Shown: positions 19,101 to 28,433 of the stretch, in pieces
Position numbering within the stretch: the first letter of the stretch is position 1
How the letters are laid out: each line of letters starts with the position of its first letter
NCBI GenBank assembly: GCA_905178155.1
Contig: CAJINV010000001.1
Location: forward strand, 9,755,865-9,819,864
Length of the DNA stretch: 64,000 bases
Origin: Amoebophrya sp. A120
Lineage: Eukaryota > Sar > Dinophyceae > Syndiniales > Amoebophryaceae
Direction of reading: 5' to 3'
Position numbers and translations under genes: made by a program
Notes under the pieces: generated by a model
Told to the model about the DNA's origin: nothing
Databases searched by the model: none
The model's input: the letters and a program-made list of their open reading frames with translations, nothing else

Positions 19101-21642
19101 CCTCTTGTGACCAGCCAGACTGGAGGAAAGTCGCCCGTGCCTCCTCATGCTTCTGCCCAATCGCGTTGGTTCGGTCGTCCTTTTTGCCAAACATCGCAAT
19201 TTCGCGCGCGATGCGGGCTTCTTTTCCGTGAATCGCGAAACTGTACAGGTAGGACTGTCTCACGTCCGGCAAGCTGGCGTCGGTTTTCAGCGGGTCACGA
19301 TACGGCGCTGACTCTTCCTCAGAAGTTGTAGAGCTGTCAAGTCTGCTGGTTGTACTCGAGTTTTCTTCTTGATTTTGATCCGCGCTAGCACTACTTTGCG
19401 GCGCAGTCGTGCATTTAGAAGTGTCGCTGTCCTCTTCTTCTTCCGCATCGTCCACAGGCATGCTCTCCCCAACGAAACGCTCGCGCTCTCCCGGCAAAAG
19501 TCCTCCCAGACCGAACTTGGGACTGCCCAGCGCAACTTCTTCGTTGTCAAACGCGTTTGCGATTCCGGCCTTGAACATGGTCACCCGCGTCGCGTCGTGG
19601 TGCTCCCAAAACTGCTGGTGCCCGGGAATCGTGACGTCCTGTACGTGCAGAATCACGCTGCAGTGCCGCATCTCCTCGATCATCGCGAGAAAGACCGTAA
19701 ACAGGTTCATCGGCAGCTTTTTCAACACCCCGATGGTGTCGAGTAAGAAAGCCTGCTCGCTATTGCACTCCACCCGACGGAGTTTCGTTTCTGCGGTGCA
19801 AAAGTACATGTTCTTCTCGTCCAAAGGCTTTCCCATTGACCGCTGCGCAACACGGTCCTTATCCAGAACGTCGTCGGTGGCGTTTTCTCTCCCTGTGCTG
19901 CTGTTATCTTCTGCAGCTTCATCTGGAGGTAGCTCGCCGTGGATCTTCACTCTTGCTGTCTTGTGATCAGGGGAAACCCCCACATCAACAACCGCGCGGC
20001 AGTCGTAGTGGCGGCCGTTGCTTGCCATCAAACGGTTTATGAGAGCCGATTTCCCCACGTTCGTGTACCCAACTACTCCGATCACATTCTTCCCCTTCGT
20101 GATCTGCCTTCGCTCCTCCGCTTTTCTGAAGAGAACTTTCTCGAATCCGTCCCTGACTCTCTTCATCGCCCCGGTCCGGTACTCGGCTTCGCGGTCAGGG
20201 TAATTGTAGGTCCTGTGGTCATCGGTGAACGAGTGACACACGTTCCACGCGTGCGCGCTGCGACCGTGCTTCGTGAAACTCAACCCCAGGTGCTCCTGAT
20301 TTGTCGCGACGCAATGCTGCACCTTTTTCTCCCCCAACGACCTCGCTAAGTCATCCATCCACCGCTTCGCGTTCCAGGAGGCCGTGCGCCACATATTGGT
20401 TTTCAAATTGTTCAAGCTCGCCACCTTCACCTGGTGGCGGCACGCCGGGTCGCGGGTCGCGCGCCGCTCGAAAATTTTCAGAATTGCCGTGGTTCGGTCG
20501 AGCACTTCGATTTGTTTTGTCGTCTTTTCCGTCACCTGGATGAAGGATTGGATCACGTTCATTGCCATTTCCAGGTTGTACTGCTGTTTCGGATGGAGGT
20601 TGACATTGAAAAAAACTGCTTGCGGGGGCGGATATCGGGCTTTCACGCTGATGTTCGGCGTCAGCAGCTTCGCAGGCCTCACGTCGTCCCCGAAGTCATA
20701 CGCCGTGCGGTTCCCCACGGCGATTGAGTGCGAAACCTCGGGTGTGAGAATACTTTCACCCACTTCGTAGTCCATTTTCTTTTCTAATTTTTCGGCCCGC
20801 GACAGCTTCTCTTGCCTTTCCGATTGGTTCAACAATTCATCGATCTTCGCCTGCTTCTCCGGACAGTCGACCGTGATTCTGTCGAGCGCCGCGTCGATGT
20901 CGCCGGAGTGCTGCGAACCCGGGTCGACCAGCGCTGCTGTTTTTCGGTAGGGAACGCGCTTTCGGCTCGGAATCCCGGCGCCGCGCAGATGCCGTCGCTC
21001 CATGTTCTGCTTCAGAGATTCCGGCATCAGCGCTTCCACCTCCACCCCTAGCTCTTCCGCAAGTTGCGCACGCAGCTCGTTCTTCCGCGCCATGCGCTCC
21101 GATCGCCGCTCCGCTGCGTCGACGTAGTGGGCGAGTTTCAGTAAGGCATCTAGATTGTCCCGACCCTCGTGCAGATCTACGATGCGTTTGCCCACCCGCT
21201 TCAGCTCTTCGCCGTTAATGAAGTACTTGTCGTTTATCATCGGGATCGTTGACCGCCCCCAAAGCCGGCAAAGCGGGTGGGGGATCGGCGTCCATCCGGC
21301 AGCTTCGCAGATCCGGTGCGCCTCCGTCTGGTCCCACAGAGCCTCCTCCCAGGTCGTGTTCGGCTTTTTCATGGACAGAACCAAGACGCCGGGGCGGCGA
21401 TTGGCCCCAAAACTATCCACGTCATCCACCTCGACATTGTCCGTGTCAACGCAGTCCGGGTGCTCGTCGCGGTAGGAGCTGACTGACCTGCGGGCTTGGT
21501 TTCCTGTGTACTGTTGCGCGACCGTGGCGCGCGGAGGCACTGCAGGGTGAGAGTTTGAATGTCCGCAATGTACATTCCGTGGCTTTGTCCATACTTCATG
21601 GTGCAACTTGATTTTGTGTCGCAAGAGCACGCGTCCGTTCAT
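16189..21642 (-). CDS. giant HflX/GTPBP6-like GTPase
   Basis: One frame of 1817 residues from ATG 21642 (open upstream through a GTG). HflX-type G motifs occur in order. G1 is GYTNVGKSALINRL at about residue 523. A switch-I-like CTAETKLRRV lies near 613 and G3 LDTIGVLKKLP near 634, followed by the family-typical EEMRHCSVILHVQD. G4 NKCD is near 1144 and G5 SARTGEGV near 1423. Bacterial HflX and mitochondrial GTPBP6 are roughly 430-520 residues and act on the large ribosomal subunit. Here about 80 residues are inserted before switch I and about 500 charged residues between G3 and G4. The C-terminus is extended by about 390 residues. The basic N-terminus could be a mitochondrial presequence. Organellar ribosome function is inferred from the family. 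Confidence 0.75.
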   Translation of the reverse strand: MNGRVLLRHKIKLHHEVWTKPRNVHCGHSNSHPAVPPRATVAQQYTGNQARRSVSSYRDEHPDCVDTDNVEVDDVDSFGANRRPGVLVLSMKKPNTTWEEALWDQTEAHRICEAAGWTPIPHPLCRLWGRSTIPMINDKYFINGEELKRVGKRIVDLHEGRDNLDALLKLAHYVDAAERRSERMARKNELRAQLAEELGVEVEALMPESLKQNMERRHLRGAGIPSRKRVPYRKTAALVDPGSQHSGDIDAALDRITVDCPEKQAKIDELLNQSERQEKLSRAEKLEKKMDYEVGESILTPEVSHSIAVGNRTAYDFGDDVRPAKLLTPNISVKARYPPPQAVFFNVNLHPKQQYNLEMAMNVIQSFIQVTEKTTKQIEVLDRTTAILKIFERRATRDPACRHQVKVASLNNLKTNMWRTASWNAKRWMDDLARSLGEKKVQHCVATNQEHLGLSFTKHGRSAHAWNVCHSFTDDHRTYNYPDREAEYRTGAMKRVRDGFEKVLFRKAEERRQITKGKNVIGVVGYTNVGKSALINRLMASNGRHYDCRAVVDVGVSPDHKTARVKIHGELPPDEAAEDNSSTGRENATDDVLDKDRVAQRSMGKPLDEKNMYFCTAETKLRRVECNSEQAFLLDTIGVLKKLPMNLFTVFLAMIEEMRHCSVILHVQDVTIPGHQQFWEHHDATRVTMFKAGIANAFDNEEVALGSPKFGLGGLLPGERERFVGESMPVDDAEEEEDSDTSKCTTAPQSSASADQNQEENSSTTSRLDSSTTSEEESAPYRDPLKTDASLPDVRQSYLYSFAIHGKEARIAREIAMFGKKDDRTNAIGQKHEEARATFLQSGWSQEERKAIREAKAASEGRRKLIPCVSSRVVDEGEQLSNSSSEACAASAESTPVAEAVEVEQVSDYSSPSEASECEAQNGEQQAEPENRIEVPEKKARLRIKERNMSRSGGYAAPRPELVDARLMPKRDQKKQAKDPFFKNARLQAEEMLARQQIILGKCNSPGEEKEESSPDANDPFNYAATAAAQKPPGGKEEQSPSEEPLPDKNSTSSSAEGDEKKGADAPASSSQDKLEIPMVPLKNLETEAEREHRVKLREEWYRGDLTLERRPLKDRLFFDWSHHDKDKKKYKRCPKFVPIVEVWNKCDVLRDWEIGKRHEFHWSKPVYGASTTLRQVGLQGDSGDATDFGSRTDKMGIDGAVQDETRPATMKPDVVFEKYEGKQYEHAESKKLRDEIQEQKLRLKEERAKKKDSLVAHAAIGGQRVLTSSCLDNRLLLPSSSSGGGSPSQLRISDRSASISSSLPRLSTSSTGCWRDREQGSLSYRDTVQAKIDDRRKTDAEVEAERLQRAAGVDQGQLDGSSNNYDDKNQARNHSPYEKSPRPGEQGNKRASRFAQSSLYSEALEPLLEQASKLQISNRMPILTSARTGEGVEELRDVLECIFKWARRSAWFGNNQKDNYPITAALAEDDMLEEVDYRKPAAAFNLNEHFGPTHGVFMREKDRTDIPLAAVRKRKYIEAADGSIVKRRKVITIAQNENDPDPEPARITKQLPLTVFGNCNSEKKVDEAEIVNCAKGAEAKADVEFPAETSRSKFASSREPSRLVKTSKVRTCAGFTASVQKTNFLDFVTSTTRRGRREPADECAEATAVIRSSSSPSPTVGMQEGADHEVLVASFRSGQQEKLHQGCTGIVEAHRGRVEEEEDFRWTKPKTKIDIKQTQLVTIGPREPGYTWARNTGLLEKQLGDGSVRVWLDPIDYGQFLKIQYAASSEGFQRRKEFAPIALEMISRGDDKSKSDTTEPGQQSESCLLSESAFRT

Positions 21643-22433
21643 TTTGCAAAAGATGATCCGTCTCCCGCCAAGAATCTCATTTCTTGCATTTGCTTCCACT
21701 TCGCGACTGCAACTGCTGCGAACTTGTCCACGGCCAGAATCTGCAAACGTGGCGCGAAATGATCCTCATCTTCCTGACCGCAGTTGCGCACGAATTTAGC
21801 TCAAACCCAGTTGATAGCGATAAAATGAAGTAGAGAGAAAGAAAAAAGTTCACGTCGTCAGGGTCAGCGAAAAGACAGTATAAACAGATGAAGAGCAGTT
21901 TTAATTGTTGATCAGCGCTGGTTCTGGAAGACTGAGGCGCACTGAATTTAGATACGGCTTTAGTGCTCTGCCTTGAAGCTTTCACGATCATGAATTCCAC
22001 TGAGTCGAGCACGGGACCGGAGACGACCGCAAACCGATCATGCCGGGGCCTCTTTCTGGTGACCGAAACACCGACAGAAATAAAGAAACCAGCCGAAAAG
22101 AAACGCGCGACTATGCATTCAAGTTCCACCACGAAGACGAACGAAAAGGCTTTTTGCCAACTCACAAGTCCTGATCTACTGGCCGCGCTGAACAAGTGCA
22201 GAATTGAGCCGATTCACGACAGGATGCCACCAGAAGTTGTCCCAAGATCGCAATCTTAGTCTTACCACATCCTTGTTGTATATTTCGAATTACAAGTTTT
22301 GCTCACAAGCGGACACACTTGTCCTTATGAAGAGTTTTTGTTCCGCAGACATTTTTCAACTTCATCACGTACACGCTCACGCAAAGATAAAGATAGCATT
22401 TCACGTCAGCGTGCTTTCTGCACTAATCGCACA
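21643..22433. other. intergenic, no gene seen
   Basis: About 0.8 kb. The GTPase frame remains open for some distance past the chosen ATG, and a TTTGCAG sequence near 21740 could be a splice acceptor for an unseen 5' exon. Nothing else is supported. Confidence 0.4.
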
Positions 22434-23606
22434 TCACCCTCCGCGCCGACCGAAGTGCCTGGCGCCCGATATGGAAGGTCCTCTTTCGATCGTGCTCCCG
22501 TCGTCCAGATAGTGCCAGTAGCCTTTCCGCCCCGACGCGTTCCTGTTTTTCGCGCGATAATGCTGCGCTCGCCACAGCAACTTATTCTTAAACACCGCGA
22601 GATCCTTTGCTACCGCCTCGACATCTTCTTTCATGGAACATTCCCAGTCCAATGTCGCGCTCTCTTCCGCCAGAGCCAGGGCTTCTCGCATACCGTCCAC
22701 ATTTTCGCACTGATTCGAGAAAACCTCGCGTTTGGTTTGTCCGTAGTTGGGGTTGGAATAAGATGCCACCTCCCAAAATGGCTGCACCGCTTCCAGCATC
22801 GCTTCGATTTTCGAAAATTTCTGGCGAAACGCGAGCACGGCGTATGCCTCCTCTGGTGGGCGGAAGAAGTTTGGGTCGTAGTACTTTTCGTTGACAAGTT
22901 TAAATAGACCCTGCTTCTCATAAGTTGCTAAGCTTGGCCAGAGACAATCCCGCTCGGGCGTTTTGCACCGTGTCCAGTGGTGAGCAAAGTACCAGTCAAC
23001 GGAGAAGCAGTTCTTTTTCCAGGGGAATCCGCAATCCTCGGCGAAACTCAGCTTTTCGATGCACTCCGGGGAAAGTAACTCCATCATCCACTTCAGCAAT
23101 TTCGACTGTCCCGCCGCTCCCGCTTTGCTCGCATCATAATACTCGTCTGCTACCGGACAGCCGCTTAGTGTCGGATCGGCATCGCCAGTGTGTAAAAGGT
23201 AGCGGACGACGTCGACGTGGCCACCATACGCCGCGTACGAAAGCGCTGTCATGTCGTGCCACTCCCACTCCTTCGTATACCCGCCGATTTTGTAATCTAC
23301 TTCGGTCCAGTGCCGGGTAGAGTTCACAAGCGTCCTCCGCTCGTTGCCCGGCTGCGTTTCCTCCACCAGGCGCTTGACTGCATCGATATCACCCTTCTTG
23401 ACCGCAGAAACTATATCCGAGTCGGCACTGCGTGGCCGGCTACCAGCAACATCCAGCCAGAGGTGGTTTCCATATGTTTCGCACGCCTCAGAACCGGACG
23501 AAAGACAGGACGAGTCGTCTTCCTCGGCGCTCTCTCCATCTGAAGAGTCTGAGGAGCGACGAAAGGAGCTACGCCATTCGTCTTCTGGAGAATTGAACTG
23601 CGACAT
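22434..23606 (-). CDS. ankyrin-repeat-like protein
   Basis: Single exon of 390 residues from ATG 23606. The first 60 residues are Ser/Glu/Asp-rich. Ankyrin-type helices follow: DIVSAVKKGDIDAVKRLVEE, then DMTALSYAAYGGHVDVVRYLL with the TALxxAAxxGHxDVVxxLL consensus. The remainder (FPWKKNCFSVDWYFAHHWTR onward) is rich in Trp, Phe and Tyr and is not recognised. The C-terminus is basic. Ankyrin repeats bind proteins. No partner can be inferred. Confidence 0.75.
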   Translation of the reverse strand: MSQFNSPEDEWRSSFRRSSDSSDGESAEEDDSSCLSSGSEACETYGNHLWLDVAGSRPRSADSDIVSAVKKGDIDAVKRLVEETQPGNERRTLVNSTRHWTEVDYKIGGYTKEWEWHDMTALSYAAYGGHVDVVRYLLHTGDADPTLSGCPVADEYYDASKAGAAGQSKLLKWMMELLSPECIEKLSFAEDCGFPWKKNCFSVDWYFAHHWTRCKTPERDCLWPSLATYEKQGLFKLVNEKYYDPNFFRPPEEAYAVLAFRQKFSKIEAMLEAVQPFWEVASYSNPNYGQTKREVFSNQCENVDGMREALALAEESATLDWECSMKEDVEAVAKDLAVFKNKLLWRAQHYRAKNRNASGRKGYWHYLDDGSTIERGPSISGARHFGRRGG

Positions 23607-24060
23607 GGATTTAAAGTATTTCGCTCTCACTTTGGGCTACAAGACTACTCTCACATCTCCTCTCATGTCATCTTCTTCATGTGAAGCGTAGTTGCATTCT
23701 CAGAGGGCCACCGGGAGAAAAGAGGGACCTTGCGCAACGCGCAACTTCGAACCCGCTCTGCAAACGGGCTCCTAGACTGTAGCACAAGTCGCATTGAGGC
23801 TTCTTCATTCCACACGATCAAGCATAAGTACTTTGGATCAACGAGCGGCGCACGATAGAAGAAGCAAAGAGCGAACACCACCTTTTGAACGCACAGCAGT
23901 TGCGGCAAATCGGGCACACTTTCTTTTTTTGTAGGTCTAAGGCAGCTAGATTGAGAATATCACCAGATCGTGTTCATCATTTCCCTTCAGACATCAAATT
24001 TTTCTAAAATCTGACTCTTTGCAGGAAAACACATTTTCACCGAGTCGCTATCCCAACATC
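23607..24060. other. intergenic, no gene seen
   Basis: Short AT-rich spacer between the ankyrin gene and the ribosomal protein gene. No supported element. Confidence 0.5.
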
Positions 24061-25397
24061 TTAGGCCTTCAACGCGTAGCTTCGCTGCGGGAAGTTCTGA
24101 GCGCGGGTCTTCTCCTTCTGGGTGACCAAAGCCTTCTGCTTCTTGGTCAGCGCACGGCGGATAGCGCGGGTCTTCTTCGGGCGCAGGTCCAACGGAACGT
24201 ACCTGTGGGTTGAAGCAGAAGAGAGGTTTTTCGAAATATTTAGATTTATGCATTCATCATTACAATCCGATGCAGATCGAATACAAACAGCATACGCATT
24301 TACGCGCAATATTGTGTCGATGGATTGCCGCTTCGAAAAGCCCACCTTGCGGAGCTCATCAAACAGGGTAATCAAACCGAGGTGCTTCATTTAGGGAAAC
24401 TATGGCAGAAAAGAGGTCCGCTCATGAGACTCTCCCTCTGTGGCTAGAATCCCGGATGCGCACAAGCATCTTCCAGGCGATAGACAGAGGAATCTAAAAT
24501 GTCGGAAAGTCAGGCACTTCACATGTACCGAGAAATGACAACACAGTGACGATTCTGTGCCCGACCCACCCAAAGATTTCCTTCTTGGGAAACCATGGCA
24601 GAAAAGAGGTCCGCTCTAGAGATTCTCCCTCTGTGGCTGGAATCCCGGATGCGCACAAGCATCTTTTATGCGATAGACAGACGAATCTAAAATGTCGGAA
24701 AGTCAGGCACTTCACATGTACCGAAAATTGACAACACAGTGACGCTCTGTGCCCGACCCTCCTAAAGATTTCCTTCTGGGGAAACCATGGCAGAAAAGAG
24801 GTCCGCTCGTGAGATTCTCCCTCTGTGGCTGGAATCCCGTACGAAGCCAAAGACAGGCATCGTCGAAACCTAACTCGAACCTCCGAGTCAGATGCCGCAA
24901 GCAGCCGAGAGTTGTTATACGAATGCCCTGGCCTAAAGCTTCTGTCTCCGAGGTACCGAGCTGAAATCTCGCCACGCTGATCTAAATTTTTGCCTAACCT
25001 TTGGCAGAAAAGGGGACCGCGAGAAAACCCGAATCTCTCCCTCTGTGGCAACCGTCCCGGTCTACTTGACTACGTTATTTTCAAGCAGTACGAAAAACCA
25101 AGGCACGAATTTAGATTTCTCATATCTTCATGCCGCTATGCTTCTAAAACCATGAAAAGCACAAAAATACTTCTTTCCCGAGTATTTCTCGCGAGCCTCA
25201 CCGCGGATTTTCTGGTTGTACACGGTCAACAAACGAGCGATGTTCTTGCGGATGACCTTGATCTTGGCCATCTTGGCAGCGGCAGCCCCGGTGGCCTTCT
25301 GGACCTGCAGTTGCATCAGCTCCTGCTTCAGGTCCTCCAGCTCCTTGAGCATCTCCTTGCTCGTCTTGTTACGCTGTTCGTACGCACGAATCTTCAT
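24061..25397 (-). CDS. RPL35: 60S ribosomal protein L35 (uL29)
   Basis: Exons 25397-25171 and 24202-24061 give 122 residues, close to the usual 123. Exon 1 encodes [20 protein letters not shown], the two uL29 helices, and [15 protein letters not shown]. Exon 2 encodes [20 protein letters not shown] and ends [10 protein letters not shown], both hallmarks of the eukaryotic C-terminal extension. The protein sits near the exit tunnel of the large subunit. The start context is CGACAAAATGA. The phase-2 intron (GTATTT..CCCACAG) is 968 nt, far longer than others here, and contains a tandem repeat. Confidence 0.95.
24394..25062. repeat. 193-bp tandem repeat inside the L35 intron
   Basis: Units begin at the shared GGGAAAC(C/T)ATGGCAGAAAAG at 24394, 24587 and 24779, so the period is 193 and then 192 bases. 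The first two units match over their whole length. The third keeps only about 60 bases before diverging. A fourth, more diverged start (TTGGCAGAAAAGGGGACCGC) lies at about 25001-25060. Internal landmarks include TCTCCCTCTGTGGCT and ATGTCGGAAAGTCAGGCACT. The whole array lies in the intron. Confidence 0.9.
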
Positions 25398-26277
25398 TTT
25401 GTCGGTTTTTTTTTGGTGATCTGGCCTTCTACCTAACACTAGCGCCTACTACACTAGGTTCCCTGTGGTGGTGTGAGTTCGAGAAGTAGTAGGATTGTGT
25501 TATGTGGAATAAATCTAAGGGACGGCTACCTTCAATCCCATACTGGGATCATTATGATCCTATTTAGATTTCTTGGCAATATTGTGATCCTCCGAGTAGA
25601 ACCATCTACTTTAGATCAGCTTATCACAATCTTCACGAGCACAGATCCTCTCGCACGAAAATTTAGATTTTTTGCAGATCCACGGCCGGATCTTCGTCTT
25701 TAGTTTCATCGGAACTAGATCTGTTGCAGAATGAAGCTCGTACCTATTGATCCACCTGTATTTCCTACTCGAGGTATCATTTTGATCCGCGGCTGGAAGA
25801 AGTGCGCAGCTCACAAGTTCATGATCTTGATCTACCGAATCTTCGACTTTCATTCGGAGAGATTTTTCTAGATTTAGCCAGAACAGGTAGCACTGTAAGC
25901 GCGGAAACCCTCTCAGCGAGTTTGTCAGAGGTTCTCGGCCTCTCACACTCAAAATTCCGTTGCATACAATACAAAGTATTTACGCGCGCGAGAGATTCCA
26001 CAGAAAGCGACGGATCTCAGTTCGTTCGTTTCCCAGGATATGGAGAAGTAAGGAGCACGCAAGTACAAGCCAAAAGTATAACGGGTTTAGATATTCAAGT
26101 ACATCATTGGAATCTGGGATACAGTCTATAGGAGGTAGTGTTTTTCTTTTTAGGAAACGATCTCCCTCAATGGACTTAAGTATTCAGGAACGGGGAAACG
26201 ATCTAAATCTCAACTCACTGAGAAGTCCTAAATTTTAGTTCCCGGTGTTCAAAAAGGAATTCTCTCTTTCTCAACTC
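25398..26277. other. intergenic, TTTAGAT-rich
   Basis: No gene. The stretch is AT-rich, with repeated TTTAGAT and GATC-containing words (for example near 25563, 25660, 25868 and 26083). The same words appear in the neighbouring L35 intron. Confidence 0.45.
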
Positions 26278-26634
26278 TTATGTGTTTTTACTGCCGTCTG
26301 ACCGCGCCGCAACCTCGGACGCCCGCTGAATCGCTCCGACGGCTTTCATGAGCTCGGGGTCACCTTGGAGCTTGTTCTCCTCAGCGTGCGCTTGCAGCGC
26401 GTTCCCCACATCCTCTGGTCGGACCCCGAGGCTGTTCGCGATGATACCGACGCCTTCTGTCAAGGTGTCCTCCACCACCTGCTGACTGTTCAGCGGGTCG
26501 GTACTTCCAGAGGCAAGATTGGATCCAAATACCGAGCCGAACTCATTAAAGTTGGCGCTGGTCCCCAGCTTCTGCTTCGCTCGCTTGGACTTGTCCTTGG
26601 ACGACGTAGAACTGCGCAGTTTTGAGATTTTCAT
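26278..26634 (-). CDS. small unrecognised protein
   Basis: A 118-residue single-exon frame from an ATG preceded by AATCTAA. The first 25 residues are Lys/Ser-rich and basic. The rest is predicted helical, with EDTLTEGVGIIANSLGVRPE and NALQAHAEENKLQG. The composition is protein-like and codon use resembles neighbours, so I keep it. The family is unknown. Confidence 0.6.
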   Translation of the reverse strand: MKISKLRSSTSSKDKSKRAKQKLGTSANFNEFGSVFGSNLASGSTDPLNSQQVVEDTLTEGVGIIANSLGVRPEDVGNALQAHAEENKLQGDPELMKAVGAIQRASEVAARSDGSKNT

Positions 26635-26700
26635 TTAGATTTCAGAGCTGGATCTTTTTACTTTTAACAGGGCCCGAGATCAAAATCCGAAGTCCTAGTA

Positions 26701-28335
26701 CTACATACGAAAAGCTACGTGAATTTTTGACAAATTCAAATTTATGCTATACCCATCCTCCATTCCGGATGCCCCCTTGGCGAGACTTTTGTACAGCTGC
26801 TTTGACATTTTCTCTTTTTCCGCGCTCGACATCTGTGCGTAGGTCCTATCGCCCACCACTTGCCGCACCTTGTCCTGGGCAAAGTTGCTGCGATGCTCGT
26901 GATCCTGACCCTGAATGCCCAGTTGCCGCACCTGCAACTCCTGTGCGGACAACAGTTGCCGCTCCCAGGGAGAAATCATGGCCATCTCTTGCCGCATTTT
27001 CCTCTTTTGGATGAAATCACTCCGCTTTTCGTTTTGCTCTTTCGGCAATGGGCGCGCCCAGATCGGCACTCGTGCCTTCTTCCGCGCTGCCCGGGCGACC
27101 TTTTTCTTCTGCAACAGTCCCTCCGCGGCTTTCTGCGCCTCCTCCTGCGCTTTTCGCTTCGCCTCCTCCTCCTCTTCCGCGACGTCGTCGGCAAAGATCG
27201 CCTCGAGGGCCGCAAGTTCGGTTTCGGCTTTATTGGTCGGCACGAGTTCCACGAGCGACCGCGGCGCGTTCCCCATGCGCTCCATGCGGTGCACCGCGAT
27301 GCGCCACGCCCGCTCTTCACTGCCCTCCAGCTTCGAGTCGTCAATCGCACTCGTGGCCGCTTTTCCGCCGAAGAGGTGTTTCTGCTTCTGCTTCTCGGTT
27401 AAACCGGTATCCAGCACCCCCTTGCCCTTTTTCCTCTCCTGGTGCTGCGCCAGCATTTCCGGGCTGGCCTCCACGTGGAACACGTTCGCGTGCTCCACCT
27501 CGACGTATTCCTTCTTTTCCCGCGCCGCCTGCCGCACCAGGGATTTCATCACGTCGTGCTTTGGGTGCTTCAAGGTCGGGAACACCTTTCCAAACCCGGT
27601 CGGATCCTCGAGACACGCGAGCTGGTAGTGGTTGTTCTGCATGAACTTCTGGTGTGCGACGTTGTCCCGCATCAGTGCCGTGTGTACGCCGGATTGTTGC
27701 TGGGCCATGTTCGAGGCGTCCTCGTTCGGATCCGGGTGGTGGATTTCAAACGCGGCGTGTCTCTCCTTCAAGCCCTGCAGATCATTCGCTTTGCTGACCT
27801 TGTCTCCACTGCTCCACTTCACCGTGTCCGGGGATTGGCGCAAGAAGCCCTCGTACACTTCCCGCGGCTTGCCCTCCAGTGCGTCGTGCCGCGGCTTCGG
27901 TTTGAAGCTCGGGGTGCACCGCCAAGCGCGCGACGAATCTTTGCCGATGTCCGATTGCTTGTGGTAAAACTCCATTACTTGTCTCGGGTTCCGTTCCGGC
28001 TTGAACGTGCAAGACTCGCGATCTTTTCGCAGGATCTCTTCGACCCGACGGACCTCCCGTTGCCTCCTTTCCTCCGTCAAAACGCAGGCCTGCTTGTACA
28101 GGTAGTGGCCACGCGTCGGCCAGACCCGCGCATACTCGTCGCCGCGATACCAGTTCTGGATCCCCGGCAGGTTGAGGACGGGCTTGGATCGCATGCTGTC
28201 CAGTTCCAACCGTTCCAGCCATTCTTTCAAATGCTGCCGCCGCATCTTCTTGGTATCGATGAAGAGCTGGTTGCGCATCAAAAAGGCTTTTTCCCACCGA
28301 GGGATTTTCTTCCGCCAGTTCTTCGGAAAGCTCAT
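26701..28335 (-). CDS. charged helical protein, unrecognised
   Basis: A single frame of 544 residues starting MSFPKNWRKKIPRW. The N-terminal 200 residues are rich in Arg, Lys, Trp and Tyr (WYRGDEYARVWPTRGHYLY) and could bind RNA or a ribosome. Residues about 380-440 form a Glu/Ala/Lys coiled coil (EEEEEAKRKAQEEAQKAAEG). The composition would fit a divergent mitoribosomal or RNA-processing factor, but no signature confirms that. Confidence 0.7.
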   Translation of the reverse strand: MSFPKNWRKKIPRWEKAFLMRNQLFIDTKKMRRQHLKEWLERLELDSMRSKPVLNLPGIQNWYRGDEYARVWPTRGHYLYKQACVLTEERRQREVRRVEEILRKDRESCTFKPERNPRQVMEFYHKQSDIGKDSSRAWRCTPSFKPKPRHDALEGKPREVYEGFLRQSPDTVKWSSGDKVSKANDLQGLKERHAAFEIHHPDPNEDASNMAQQQSGVHTALMRDNVAHQKFMQNNHYQLACLEDPTGFGKVFPTLKHPKHDVMKSLVRQAAREKKEYVEVEHANVFHVEASPEMLAQHQERKKGKGVLDTGLTEKQKQKHLFGGKAATSAIDDSKLEGSEERAWRIAVHRMERMGNAPRSLVELVPTNKAETELAALEAIFADDVAEEEEEAKRKAQEEAQKAAEGLLQKKKVARAARKKARVPIWARPLPKEQNEKRSDFIQKRKMRQEMAMISPWERQLLSAQELQVRQLGIQGQDHEHRSNFAQDKVRQVVGDRTYAQMSSAEKEKMSKQLYKSLAKGASGMEDGYSINLNLSKIHVAFRM

Positions 28336-28433
28336 CGTAATGCGATCTGTTTTTGATATTCAATGGACTTTGTTTCCACAAAAAAAAGGTGGCACTCATG
28401 GCAAAGAGGCATTATCAGTTGAGTCAAATTTCA

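Noticed and set aside
21677-22195. Minus frame upstream of the HflX-like gene
   Set aside because: Hydrophobic and low-complexity translation with no splice connection in phase to the GTPase. Treated as intergenic.
22765-22785. CCAAAATGGCTGC, a partial match to the complement of the dinoflagellate spliced leader
   Set aside because: It lies inside the ankyrin gene coding sequence, is only a partial match and has no donor site.
24494-25051. Minus-strand frame with repeated [13 protein letters not shown] peptide blocks
   Set aside because: The repetition comes from the 193-bp DNA repeat inside the L35 intron. The flanking splice sites and L35 exons are firm and the translation has no protein-like conservation.
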